Source: Prado023 sp963788325
GTDB taxonomy: Bacteria > Actinomycetota > Actinomycetes > S36-B12 > CAIYMF01
Reading direction: 5' to 3'
Length of the DNA stretch: 64,000 nt
NCBI GenBank assembly: GCA_963788325.1
Contig: CAWBGJ010000001.1
Location: forward strand, 186,001-250,000
The notes under the pieces were generated by a model that did not search any database, was not told where the DNA came from, and was given only the letters and a program-made list of their open reading frames with translations. The position numbers and the translations under genes are program-made. Below, one piece after another: positions 34,119-44,488 of the stretch. The first letter of the stretch is position 1; every line of letters begins with the position of its first letter.

Positions 34119-35573
34119 CTAGACGACCAGGGGGCGCTCGGTCGGCGGGACCGGTGCGGGCAACGCGGTGGAACCCATCAGGTGGGCGTCGACGGCAGCG
34201 GCGGCCGCGCGCCCCTCGGCGATCGCCCACACGATCAGCGACTGGCCACGACCGGCGTCCCCGGCCACGAAGACGCCCCGCGCCGAGGAGGCGTAGTGCG
34301 CGTCCCGGCGGATGGCGCCCCGCTCGTCGAGCTCCACGCCCAACTCCGTGACCAGCGGTCCCCGCTCCGGGCCGGTGAAGCCCATCGCCAGGAACACCAG
34401 ATCAGCTGGGATCTCGCGCTGGCTGCCCGGAACCTCCTGGAACCGCCCCTCCACCAGCTCCACGTCGACGAGCTCCAGGGCTCGCAGCGCACCGGACTCA
34501 TCAGCCAGGAACTGTCGCGTGCTGACCGAGTAGACCCGCTCGCCGCCCTCCTCGTGGGCGGAGGTCACCCGGTAGAGCATCGGGTAGGTGGGCCACGGGG
34601 CTGCGTCGGGCCGGGTCGTCGGTGGGGTCGGCAGGATCTCGAGCTGGGTCACGCTGGCCGCGCCCTGGCGGTGGGCGGTCCCGAGGCAGTCGGCGCCGGT
34701 GTCCCCGCCGCCGATGATGACCACGTGCTTGCCGGCCGCATCGATCGTCGTCGCCTCGAGGGACCCCTCGCACACCTGGTTGGCCAGCGGCAGGTACTCC
34801 ATCGCCTGGTGCACGCCGACCGCCTCGCGACCGGGGACCGGGAGGTCGCGCGCGGCGGTGGCACCGACGGTCAGCAGGATCACGTCGTGGCGTCGGCGCA
34901 GGTCAGCGGTGCTCAGGTCGATGCCGACCTCGACGCCGGTCCGGAACGTCACACCCTCAGCCTCGAGCTGGGCCAGCCGCCGATCGAGGTGGCGCTTCTC
35001 CATCTTGAACTCAGGGATGCCGTAGCGCAGCAGGCCACCAGCCCGATCGGCACGCTCGTAGACAGTGACCGTGTGCCCCACCCGGGCCAGCTGCTGGGCG
35101 GCGGCCAGCCCGGCAGGCCCGGACCCGACCACCGCGACGCGCTTGCCGGACAGCCGCTCAGGAGCGGCGGGGACCACCCACCCGGACTCCCAGGCGCGGT
35201 CGATGATCGAGACCTCGACCTGCTTGATGGTCACCGGGTCGGCGTTGATGCCCAGCACGCAGGACGCCTCACACGGCGCCGGGCAGAGCCGGCCGGTGAA
35301 CTCCGGGAAGTTGTTCGTGGCGTGCAGCCGCTCGGAGGCCTCACGCCAGTCGTCGCGCCAGACCAGGTCGTTCCACTCCGGGATCAGGTTGCCCAGCGGG
35401 CAGCCCTGATGGCAGAACGGGATGCCGCAGTCCATGCACCGACCCGCCTGCTTCTCCAGGTGATCGGCCGGGAACGGCTCGTAGACCTCCTGCCAGTCGC
35501 GGATGCGCACATCCACGGGCCGCCGCTGCGGCAGCTCCTTCGGGGTGGTCAGGAAACCCTTGGGATCAGCCAC
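34119..35573 (-). CDS. gltD: Glutamate synthase small subunit
   Basis: This 484-residue flavoprotein passes NADPH electrons to GltB. The N-terminal iron-sulfur region is GRCMDCGIPFCHQGCPLGN. A first nucleotide-binding fold VVGSGPAGLAAAQQLARVG (FAD) and a second VIIGGGDTGADCLG (NADPH) follow. The C-terminus has FVAGDAGRGQSL. The start is GTG, overlapping the gltB stop by 8 nt. Confidence 0.96.
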   Translation of the reverse strand: MADPKGFLTTPKELPQRRPVDVRIRDWQEVYEPFPADHLEKQAGRCMDCGIPFCHQGCPLGNLIPEWNDLVWRDDWREASERLHATNNFPEFTGRLCPAPCEASCVLGINADPVTIKQVEVSIIDRAWESGWVVPAAPERLSGKRVAVVGSGPAGLAAAQQLARVGHTVTVYERADRAGGLLRYGIPEFKMEKRHLDRRLAQLEAEGVTFRTGVEVGIDLSTADLRRRHDVILLTVGATAARDLPVPGREAVGVHQAMEYLPLANQVCEGSLEATTIDAAGKHVVIIGGGDTGADCLGTAHRQGAASVTQLEILPTPPTTRPDAAPWPTYPMLYRVTSAHEEGGERVYSVSTRQFLADESGALRALELVDVELVEGRFQEVPGSQREIPADLVFLAMGFTGPERGPLVTELGVELDERGAIRRDAHYASSARGVFVAGDAGRGQSLIVWAIAEGRAAAAAVDAHLMGSTALPAPVPPTERPLVV

Positions 35574-38500
35574 GGCTCATCTCCTCCATCACGGCCTCGA
35601 TCGGGTCCCGGCCCTCGGCACGGGCCTTGTCCTGGATGTCCAGGATCCGGCGGTAGTCGGTCGGCATGACCTTGGCGAACCGCGCCAGGGCGGCAGTGCC
35701 GCCTTCGAGCAGATCGGCCGCCACCGACGAGCCGGTCTCCTCGGCGTGCCGCCGAAGGATGTCGGTGAGCCAGTCCTGGTCGTCGGGGCCCAGCGGTTCG
35801 AGGGCGACCATGTCCAGGTTGACCCGCTGGGGTGCCAGGTCCAGGACGTAGGCCACCCCACCGGACATCCCGGCGGCGAAGTTGCGCCCGGTCGGCCCGA
35901 GCACCACCACCCGGCCTCCGGTCATGTACTCGCAGCCGTGGTCGCCGACCCCCTCCACGACCAACGTGGCGCCGGAGTTGCGCACCGCGAACCGCTCCCC
36001 CACCCGGCCGCGCAGGAAGGCCTCGCCCGAGGTGGCGCCGTAGCCGATGACGTTGCCGGCGATGATCTGCTCGTGCGCCACGAACGGCGCTGCCCGGTCG
36101 GGCCGGATCACGATCGTGCCTCCGGACAGGCCCTTGCCGACGTAGTCGTTGCCGTCGCCCTCGAGGCGCAGCGTGATGCCGGCCGGCAGGTACGCGCCGA
36201 ACGACTGTCCCGCCGACCCGGTGAACGTCAGGTCGATGGTGCCCGCGGGCAGGCCGTCCCCCCCGTGCCGGCGGGTGACCTCGGCTCCGAGCATGGTGCC
36301 GACCGTGCGGTTGACGTTGCGGATCGAGAGCTGGGCACGCACAGGCTCACCGGACTCCAGCGCGGGAGCGCAGAGCGCGATCAGCTCGTTGTCCAGGGCC
36401 CGGTCCAGGCCGTGGTCCTGACTGGTGGTGTGGTGCAGCGCCGCGCCGGTCGGCACATCCGGGACCGCGAGGATCGGTGAGAGGTCCAGTCCGGAGGCCT
36501 TCCAGTGCTCCACCGCGGGTCGGGTGTCGAGCATCTCGACGCGGCCGATCGCCTCGTCGAGGCTGCGGAAGCCCAGCGCGGCGAGGTGCTCACGGACCTC
36601 CTCGGCGATGAACTGGAAGAAGTTGACGACGAACTCCGGCTTGCCCGCGAACCGGGCGCGCAGCTCGGGGTTCTGCGTCGCCACGCCGACCGGGCAGGTG
36701 TCGAGGTGGCAGACGCGCATCATCACGCAGCCCATGACGACCAGCGGTGCGGTGGCGAAGCCGAACTCCTCGGCGCCGAGCAGCGCGGCCACCACGACGT
36801 CCCGGCCGGTCTTGAGCTGGCCGTCGGTCTGCAGGACCACGCGGTCGCGCAGGCCGTTGAGCAGCAGCGTCTGCTGGGTCTCGGCCACGCCCAGTTCCCA
36901 CGGACCGCCGGCGTGCTTGAGCGAGGTCAACGGCGAGGCGCCGGTGCCGCCGTCATGCCCGGAGACCAGGATCACGTCGGCATGGGCCTTGGCCACGCCC
37001 GCCGCAACCGTGCCGACGCCCACCTCGGCGACAAGCTTCACGTGGATGCGCGCCTGGTCATTGGCGTTCTTCAGGTCGTGGATCAGCTGGGCGAGGTCCT
37101 CGATGGAGTAGATGTCGTGGTGGGGCGGCGGGCTGATCAGCCCGACGCCCGGTGTGGAGTGCCGCGTCTTGGCCACCCACGGGTAGACCTTGTGTCCGGG
37201 CAGCTGGCCACCCTCGCCGGGCTTGGCACCCTGGGCCATCTTGATCTGGATGTCGTCGGCATTGACCAGGTACTGGCTGGTGACCCCGAACCGGCCGGAG
37301 GCCACCTGCTTGATCGCCGAGCGCTTGGAGTCGCCGTTGGGCATCGGCTCGTAGCGCTCGGGATCCTCGCCGCCCTCGCCGGTGTTCGACTTGGCGCCGA
37401 GCCGGTTCATCGCGATCGCCAGGGTCTCGTGGGCCTCCTGGCTGATCGATCCGTAGCTCATAGCGCCGGTGGAGAACCTCCGGACGATCGCGCTGGCCGG
37501 CTCGACCTCGTCCAGCGGCACCGGCGGGCGCTGCCCCTCGGCGAAGCGGAACAGCCCGCGCAGGGTCATCAGCCGCTGGGACTGGTCATCGACGCGGGCG
37601 GTGTACTGCCGGAAGATGTCCATGCGCCCCGAGCGGGTCGAGTGCTGCAGGCGGAAGACAGTTTCCGGGTCGAACAGGTGCGGCTCGCCCTCGCGGCGCC
37701 ACTGGTACTCGCCGCCGACGGGCAACGTGCGGTGCGCAGGCGCGATGCCGTTGGCCGGGTAGGCCAGGGCGTGCCGGCGGGCCACCTCCTCAGCGATGGT
37801 GGACAGGCCCACCCCGCCCAGGCGCGACGTGGTCCCGGTGAAGTACTGGTCCACCAGCGAGTGACTCAGGCCGATCGCCTCGAAGATCTGCGCACCTCGG
37901 TAGGAGGCCACCGTCGAGACGCCCATCTTGCTCATCACCTTGAGCACGCCTTTGCCCAGGGCCTTGACCAGGTTGCGCACCGCCTTCTCCGGCGGCACCC
38001 CGGCGATCACCCCGCGGCGGGCCAGGTCCTCCACGGACTCCATGGCCAGGTACGGATTGACCGCCGCCGCGCCGTAGCCGATCAGCAGCGCGACATGGTG
38101 GACCTCGCGGACGTCGCCGGCCTCGACCAGCAGCGAGACCTGGGTGCGGGTCTTGCGTCGGACCAGGTGGTGGTGGACCGCGGAGCAGAGCAGCAGCGAC
38201 GGGATCGGTGCGAGGTCCGGGTCGGAGTCCCGGTCCGAGAGGACGAGGAAGCGCTTGCCACCGGCGACATGGCGGTCGACCTCGGCGCAGATCTCGCCCA
38301 GGCGCTTGCGCAGCCCGGGCCCACCGTCGGCCACTCGGAACAGCCCGGTGATCTTGGCCCCCGAGAAGCCGGGTGCGTCACCATCGGCGTTGATCTCACG
38401 GAGCTTGGCCAACTCGTCGTTGTCGATCACCGGGAACGGCAGCAGCACCTGCCGGCAGTGCCCGGGAGTCGCCTCGAGCAGGTTGCCCTCGGGGCCGATG

Positions 38501-40104
38501 TGACTGCCCAGCGAGGTGACGATCTCCTCGCGGATGGAGTCCAGCGGGGGGTTGGTGACCTGGGCGAACAACTGGGCGAAGTAGTCGAAGAGCAGCCGGG
38601 GCCGGTCGGACAGCACGGCCAGGGGTGTGTCGGTGCCCATGGATCCCAGGGCCTCCATGGCGTTGCGCGCCATCGGGGTCAGCAGGATCCGCAGCTCCTC
38701 CTCCGTGTAGCCGAAGGTCTGCTGGCGCCGGGCGACTGACTTGGTGGTGTGCACGACGTGCTCGCGCTCGGGCAGTTCTTCGAGGTGCACCAGCCCGGCG
38801 TTGAGCCAGTCGTCGTAGGGGGCCTGGTCAGCCAGCTCGGACTTGATCTGGTCGTCCTCAATGATCCGTCCAGCGACCGTGTCGACCAGGAACATCCGAC
38901 CGGGCTGCAGCCGGCCCTTGCGCACGACGGTGGCGGGGTCGATGTCCAGGACGCCGGCCTCGGAGCCCAGGACGACCAGCCCGTCGTCAGTGACCCAGAA
39001 GCGTCCGGGGCGCAGGCCGTTGCGGTCCAGCACCGCCCCGATCACCGACCCGTCGGTGAAGCTCACGTTGGCTGGGCCGTCCCAGGGCTCCATGAGGTTG
39101 GCGTGGAACTGGTAGAAGGCCCGCCGCGCGGGGTCCATCTCGTCGTGGTTCTCCCACGCCTCGGGGATCATCATGAGCACCGCGTGCGGCAGCGATCGGC
39201 CAGCCATGTGCAGCAGCTCGACGACCTCGTCGAAGCTGGCTGAGTCGCTGGCCCCCTGCGTACAGATTGGGAAGATCCGGCGGATGTCGCCGGGGATCAG
39301 CTCGGAGTTCAGCTGGGCCTCGCGGGCCTGCATCCAGTTGCGGTTGCCGCGCACGGTGTTGATCTCGCCGTTGTGGGCGATCAGCCGGTAGGGATGCGCC
39401 AGGGTCCAGCTCGGGAACGTGTTGGTCGAGAAGCGCGAGTGCACCAGGGCCAGCGCACTGGCCATGCGGGGGTCGACCAGGTCGGGGAAGAACTGCTCCA
39501 GCTGCCCGGTGGTGAGCATGCCCTTGTAGACCAGAGTGCGCGTCGAGAGGCTGGCGAAGTAGACCTCGACCTCGCGCTCGGCACGCTTGCGCAGGCAGAA
39601 TGCCATCCGCTCGAGGACCATCTGCCCGGAGATCCGGTGCTTGGCGGCCACGAACAGCTGGCGGAACCGCGGCATCGTGCCGCGGGCTGTGGCCCCGATC
39701 ATGTCCGCCACGATCGGCAGGTCGCGCCAGCCCAGGACGACGAGCTCCTCCTCGTCGGCGATCCGCTCGATCGCAGCCATCGCGTGCCGCTCGCCGGACG
39801 CCTCGTCGGGCAAGAACGCCAGGCCGACCGCGTACGAGCCCACCGCCGGCAGGTCGAAGTCGACCTCGGCACGCAGGAACGCATCAGGGACCTGCACCAG
39901 GATCCCGGCGCCGTCGCCGCTGTCGGGCTCGGCCCCGGAGGCTCCGCGATGGTCGAGGTTGCGCAGCGCGGTCAGCGCCTTGACCACGATGTCGTTGCTG
40001 GCAATGCCGGTCATCGTTGCCACGAAGGCCACGCCACAGGCGTCCCGCTCGAAGGCGGGATCGTAGAGGCCCGTGGCCGGGGGAACGGCGGAGAAAAGCG
40101 ACAT
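35566..40104 (-). CDS. gltB: Glutamate synthase large subunit
   Basis: This 1512-residue enzyme makes two glutamates from glutamine and 2-oxoglutarate. A short propeptide precedes the glutaminase nucleophile in RDACGVAFVAT (Cys22 before processing). Central and FMN domains follow, with GEGGEDPERYEPMPNGD and HDGGTGASPLTSLKHAG. The [3Fe-4S] cluster is in CVMMRVCHLDTCPVGVATQ. A C-terminal GXGXG beta-helix completes it. It is intact over 4.5 kb. GAGGAG precedes the ATG. It diverges from the next gene across 112 nt, which must hold both promoters. Confidence 0.97.
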   Translation of the reverse strand: MSLFSAVPPATGLYDPAFERDACGVAFVATMTGIASNDIVVKALTALRNLDHRGASGAEPDSGDGAGILVQVPDAFLRAEVDFDLPAVGSYAVGLAFLPDEASGERHAMAAIERIADEEELVVLGWRDLPIVADMIGATARGTMPRFRQLFVAAKHRISGQMVLERMAFCLRKRAEREVEVYFASLSTRTLVYKGMLTTGQLEQFFPDLVDPRMASALALVHSRFSTNTFPSWTLAHPYRLIAHNGEINTVRGNRNWMQAREAQLNSELIPGDIRRIFPICTQGASDSASFDEVVELLHMAGRSLPHAVLMMIPEAWENHDEMDPARRAFYQFHANLMEPWDGPANVSFTDGSVIGAVLDRNGLRPGRFWVTDDGLVVLGSEAGVLDIDPATVVRKGRLQPGRMFLVDTVAGRIIEDDQIKSELADQAPYDDWLNAGLVHLEELPEREHVVHTTKSVARRQQTFGYTEEELRILLTPMARNAMEALGSMGTDTPLAVLSDRPRLLFDYFAQLFAQVTNPPLDSIREEIVTSLGSHIGPEGNLLEATPGHCRQVLLPFPVIDNDELAKLREINADGDAPGFSGAKITGLFRVADGGPGLRKRLGEICAEVDRHVAGGKRFLVLSDRDSDPDLAPIPSLLLCSAVHHHLVRRKTRTQVSLLVEAGDVREVHHVALLIGYGAAAVNPYLAMESVEDLARRGVIAGVPPEKAVRNLVKALGKGVLKVMSKMGVSTVASYRGAQIFEAIGLSHSLVDQYFTGTTSRLGGVGLSTIAEEVARRHALAYPANGIAPAHRTLPVGGEYQWRREGEPHLFDPETVFRLQHSTRSGRMDIFRQYTARVDDQSQRLMTLRGLFRFAEGQRPPVPLDEVEPASAIVRRFSTGAMSYGSISQEAHETLAIAMNRLGAKSNTGEGGEDPERYEPMPNGDSKRSAIKQVASGRFGVTSQYLVNADDIQIKMAQGAKPGEGGQLPGHKVYPWVAKTRHSTPGVGLISPPPHHDIYSIEDLAQLIHDLKNANDQARIHVKLVAEVGVGTVAAGVAKAHADVILVSGHDGGTGASPLTSLKHAGGPWELGVAETQQTLLLNGLRDRVVLQTDGQLKTGRDVVVAALLGAEEFGFATAPLVVMGCVMMRVCHLDTCPVGVATQNPELRARFAGKPEFVVNFFQFIAEEVREHLAALGFRSLDEAIGRVEMLDTRPAVEHWKASGLDLSPILAVPDVPTGAALHHTTSQDHGLDRALDNELIALCAPALESGEPVRAQLSIRNVNRTVGTMLGAEVTRRHGGDGLPAGTIDLTFTGSAGQSFGAYLPAGITLRLEGDGNDYVGKGLSGGTIVIRPDRAAPFVAHEQIIAGNVIGYGATSGEAFLRGRVGERFAVRNSGATLVVEGVGDHGCEYMTGGRVVVLGPTGRNFAAGMSGGVAYVLDLAPQRVNLDMVALEPLGPDDQDWLTDILRRHAEETGSSVAADLLEGGTAALARFAKVMPTDYRRILDIQDKARAEGRDPIEAVMEEMSRG

Positions 40105-40216
40105 GTCTGCTCCTCAACGTCATCGCCGGCCTGTTCCTGCGGGCCAGCGCGACGCGGCTGGTGCGGGAGTTGAGGTCGGCGGGACGACGTTGGCCCGCCG
40201 GGGCACACTGTAGGAC

Positions 40217-41470
40217 ATGTCGGGTACCCGCCGCACGCGCTCCCCAGTCCTGCAGGCACCGGGGCCACGCGCCCGGGCGGCGCTCGCCGGGCTGTGCGCC
40301 CTGGCGCTGCTGGCCGCCTGCAGCGCGGCGTCCGAACCGCCTGCCTCCCTGTCCACGCCTGCGGACCCCCCAGCGCCGTCCGGGTCCGCCTCGACGGCTG
40401 CGGCCGCACCCACAAGCCCGGAACCTACGATCGCTGACATCGCCGGCGTCGAGGTGACCACCGGAGTCGGGGGCTTCCAGACGCCGTGGGACCTGCGCTT
40501 CCTGCCGGACGGGACCCCGCTGGTCACCGAGCGCCCCGGGCAGCTGGCGGCGATCGTTGGCGGCCAGCGCAAGGTGGTGGCGACGGTGCCGGACGTGGTG
40601 GCCCAGGGTGAGGGCGGGCTGATGGGGCTGGCCCTGGACCCCGGGTTCGAGGACAACCGGCGGATCTACCTCTGCTACGCCTCGGGATCCAACGGCACCG
40701 TCGCGGACGTGCGGGTGGTGCGGTTCCGGCTGGCCGAGGGACTGGACGGGCTCAGCGACCCGACCCCGATCCTCACCGGGATTCCGGCCGGTGCGGGCAA
40801 CCGGCACCTCGGGTGCCGTGTGGAGGTCGGCCCGGACCAGATGCTCTGGGTCACGGCCGGGGATGCCGTGCAGTCCCGCGCCCCGCAGGACCCCTCGCAG
40901 CGGGCCGGCAAGGTGCTGCGCGCAACCCTGACCGGCCTGCCGGCGCCGGCCAACCCGGGCGGTGACTGGGATCCCTACGTCTACACGCTCGGTCATCGCA
41001 ACCTCCAGGGCCTGTCGTTCCGACCTGAGGACGGCACGCCGTTCAGCGTGGAGCACGGGACCGGCTGCGACGACGAGATCAACCGGCTGGTCGCCGGGGG
41101 CAACTACGGCTGGGACCCGGTCGGGCGGTTCGGCAGGTATGCCGAGGATGCCCCGATGACCGACCCGGACATCGAGGGTGCGCGCGGCGCCGTCTGGTCC
41201 AGCGGGTGCCCAACGATCGCGCCCTCTGGTGCGGAGTTCATCACAGGAGCCCAGTGGGGTCAGTGGACCGGCGCGCTGGCCGTGGCCCTGCTCAAGGATC
41301 GCCAACTGCTGCTCGTCGGGATCGACGGGGATTCGGTGACCAGCACCCGGGCGGAGCTGGTCGGTGAACTGGGCCGGCTGCGGACTGTGCGCAACGCCCC
41401 GGACGGCAGCCTGTGGCTGACGGTGGACGCCAACCCGGGGTCGGTCGTGCGCGTGGTCCCGCAGGGGTGA
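40217..41470 (+). CDS. PQQ-dependent sugar dehydrogenase-like lipoprotein
   Basis: This 417-residue protein has a lipoprotein signal: Arg-rich start, ALAGLCALALLAAC with the lipobox Cys at 35, then a Ser/Pro/Thr-rich linker. The rest is a soluble glucose dehydrogenase-type beta-propeller with GFQTPWDLRFLPDG, GGLMGLALDPGFEDN, YTLGHRNLQGLSFRP and CDDEINRLVAGGNYGWDP. Relatives oxidise aldoses at the cell surface if PQQ is available; no pqq genes are visible here. The true substrate is unknown. It is followed by the kinase-aminotransferase fusion on the same strand. Confidence 0.85.
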   Translation: MSGTRRTRSPVLQAPGPRARAALAGLCALALLAACSAASEPPASLSTPADPPAPSGSASTAAAAPTSPEPTIADIAGVEVTTGVGGFQTPWDLRFLPDGTPLVTERPGQLAAIVGGQRKVVATVPDVVAQGEGGLMGLALDPGFEDNRRIYLCYASGSNGTVADVRVVRFRLAEGLDGLSDPTPILTGIPAGAGNRHLGCRVEVGPDQMLWVTAGDAVQSRAPQDPSQRAGKVLRATLTGLPAPANPGGDWDPYVYTLGHRNLQGLSFRPEDGTPFSVEHGTGCDDEINRLVAGGNYGWDPVGRFGRYAEDAPMTDPDIEGARGAVWSSGCPTIAPSGAEFITGAQWGQWTGALAVALLKDRQLLLVGIDGDSVTSTRAELVGELGRLRTVRNAPDGSLWLTVDANPGSVVRVVPQG

Positions 41471-41532
41471 GGTCGGCGCGATCCGCTCTCGTGGACCACG
41501 TCGCGTCGTTGTCCGGGCACCGACACCGCCCC

Positions 41533-41538
41533 TAGGCT
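41533..41538 (+). promoter_or_regulatory. Leaderless-type -10 box for fusion gene
   Basis: TAGGCT is followed by 6 nt and the GTG at 41545. There is no ribosome binding site. Confidence 0.5.
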
Positions 41539-41544
41539 GCGCGT

Positions 41545-44464
41545 GTGACTGCACTGGACCGGGCACCCGTGCTGGACCTGACCACGGCACAGGCTCTGGT
41601 CACCGAGCTGTGGGGCCTGTCCGGGACGCAGCTGCGCGATCTGGCCAGCCATCAGGACCGCAACGTCCTAGTCGACTCCGGGGGCACGCGGTTCGTGCTC
41701 AAGGTGGCCAACTCGGCGGTCCCCGCCGAGGCACTCGATGCCCAGAACGCGGCGATGCTGGCGCTGGCCGACCTGCCCCTGCGCAGCCCAGTGCCGGTGG
41801 CCGCCCGCTCCGGCCAGCTGCGCACGCAGGTGGAGCTCCACGCCACGATGCACCACATCCGGATGCTCACGTGGGTGCCCGGGGATCCGTTGACGTCGCG
41901 CCCCCACCTGGCCGGCCCGACGGCCCGCAGCCTCGGCGCCCTGGCCGGGCAGGTCAGCGCCGCCCTGGCTGGATTCGACCATCCGGGCGCGCATGCCGAC
42001 CAGCAGTGGGACGTGGCGCGCTCGGCGGTCGTGGTGGCCGATCTCGTCGACGCGCTCGACCCGCCGCTCGCGGTCCGGGTCCGCGCCTTGTGTGCGGCCG
42101 CCCACGACGCGATGGAGCCCGTCGCCGGCACCCTGCCCCGACAGGTGGTGCACGGTGACATCACCGACTTCAACGTGGTCAGCGACCCGGGGGTGGATGG
42201 CCGGCCCGTCCCTGCCGGGCTGATCGACTTCGGCGACCTCGTGCACACCTGGCGTGCCAGCGAGGTTGCTGTGACCATCTGCGCGCTCATGGCCAAGGAC
42301 CACCGCGCCCCGCTTCGAGTCGCTGAGGATGTCCTCGCCGGCTACCTGGGGGTGGCACCCTTGGACGACACCGAGATCGAGGCCCTGTGGCCGATGGTCA
42401 CCGCGCGTGCGTGCGCCGGGCTGGTCAGCACCGCCCACCAACTGCTCAGCGAGCCGGACAACGCCTACCTGCACGAGAACCTGGCGGTGGACCGGGCCGC
42501 CTTCGAGGTGGTCGAGTCCCTCGGGCTGGCGCTGGGCACCCAGGCCATGCACCGTGCGTCCGGCCGCCCGGCTGCGCCCCTGCCGACGATGCCGGTCCGG
42601 ACCCCGATGCTCCCCCAGGTGGACCACTGGGTCGACGTGGACCTCTCGAGCACCTCAGCCCTGCTCGACGAGGGTGCGTGGCTGGACCCGGGCGCGCTGC
42701 GCGCAGCGGTCCTCGCGCAGGTCGGGGCACTGCCCAGCGGCACCGTGGGGGTGATCCCGCACGGTCAGGGGCACCCGCACCGAGCGCCGGCCTACGCGCT
42801 GACCGAGCCGGCGACGGTGCACCTCGGGGTGGACGTGCTCCTACCCCGGGGCAGCACGCTGAGCGCGCCCTGGGCCGGTGCGCTGGTCGCCGACGAACCG
42901 TGGGTGACCCGCCTGGTCGGCGACGAGGGCTGGGACGTCGTCCTGGCTGGGACCCGACCGCTGCGGACCTCCGGTGCCCGGGTCGAGCCCGGGGCCGCGA
43001 TCGCGGAGGTCACGCGCTCCCGCGACCCGGCCCTGCCCGACCACGTCCATCTCGTGGTGCTGCCCACGGGGATGTCGGCGCCGACTCATGTGCCGGCCTC
43101 CCAGGCCGACCTCTGGCGTGCCCTGTGCCCGGACCCGGCGCCGCTTCTGGCCCTGCCCGCCGCGGCGGCGAACGCCGACCCGCAGGGCCTGATGCGCCGC
43201 AGGCATGCGGTGCTCGCCGATGTCCAGGAGCACGACCTGGGCCGACCCACCCGAGGTGGAACGCGGCTGGCGGCACCACCTGGTCGACGTCTCCGGCCGG
43301 GTGTACCTCGACGGGATCAACAACGTCGCGGTGCTCGGCCACAGCCACCCGGCGGTGGCCGGGGCGGTCCAGCGAGCGCTGCGGACGCTGAACACGAACT
43401 CCCGGTTCCACTACGCCGCGCACGTGGAGTTCGCCGAGAGGCTGGTGGCCACGATGCCCGCCGGGCTCGACCGGGTGTTCCTGCTCAGTTCGGGGTCCGA
43501 GGCCGTGGACCTCGCCCTGCGCCTGGCGCGGGTGCACACCGGCGCCCACGACACGATTGCGCTGCGCACGGCCTATCACGGGTGGACCACCGCCGCCGAC
43601 GAGGTGTCCAGCGCCCTGATGGACAACCCACGGGCCCTGACGACTAGGCCGCCGTGGGTACACCTGGCCGAGCCGCCCAACCTGTACCGGGGGCCGTTCA
43701 CCGGCCCGGACGCGGGGCAGCGCTACGCCGAGGATGTGGTGCGGATCCTGGCGGAGCTGGCCGGGAGTGGGCGCCGCCCCGCAGCGTTCATCTGCGAGAC
43801 GCTCAACGGGAACGCCGGGGGCATCGAGCTCCCCCCGGACTACCTACCCGCCGTGTACGCGCAGGTGCGCGGCGCCGGGGGTGTGGTGATCGCCGACGAG
43901 GTGCAGGTGGGCTACGGCCGGCTGGGGTCGCACTTCTGGGGCTTCGAGATGTTCGACGTGGTACCCGACATCGTGTGCCTGGCCAAGGCCACGGGCAACG
44001 GCTACCCGGTCTCGGCGGTCGTGTGCACGTCGGCCATCGCACGATCGTTCGCCGCGGAGGGGTCGCTGTTCGCCTCGATGGGGGGCACCCCGGCCGGGGC
44101 AGCCGCAGCCAGCGCCACCCTGGCGGCCCTGCGCGAGGAGGACCTCATGGGCAATGCGGCCGCCATGGGCGCCCGGTTGCGCGCCGGGCTGGTGAGCCTC
44201 GTGGAGCGCCACGAGATGGCCGGCGCGGTGCACGGGCGGGGCCTGTACCTCGGTCTGGAGATCGTCACCGACAAGGCCACGCGCCGCCCGGCGACGCGGG
44301 CCACGGACGCGCTGTGCGAACGGCTGCTGGGCCTGGGCGTCGTCATGGCTGCGACCGGCGACCACAGCAACGTGCTCAAGGTCAAGCCGCCGCTGTGCAT
44401 CGACGAGGCGGGCGTCGACTTCCTGCTCGAGGCCCTCGAGGTGGCGTTCAGCGAGGGCTGGTGA
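41545..44464 (+). CDS. Kinase / LytM-like / class III aminotransferase fusion
   Basis: This is a three-part protein of 972 residues after removing one extra base near 43240, which restores the frame before WADPPEVERGW. Part 1 (about 1-330) is an APH-type small-molecule kinase with VVHGDITDFN (catalytic Asp) and LIDFGDL (metal Asp). Part 2 (about 350-530) is a LytM/M23-like beta domain with HLGVDVLLPRG and HVHLVV. Part 3 (about 550-972) is a PLP class III aminotransferase fold with LLSSGSEAVDLALRLARV, IADEVQVGYGR and the Lys in CLAKATGNGYPV. The same order and length occur in uncharacterised bacterial aminotransferases. By analogy to human HYKK and PHYKPL/ETNPPL, it may phosphorylate an amino alcohol or hydroxylysine and then eliminate phosphate and ammonia. 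Confidence 0.83.
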
Positions 44465-44488
44465 CGCGCGCGACCCCCGCCGCTGCCG

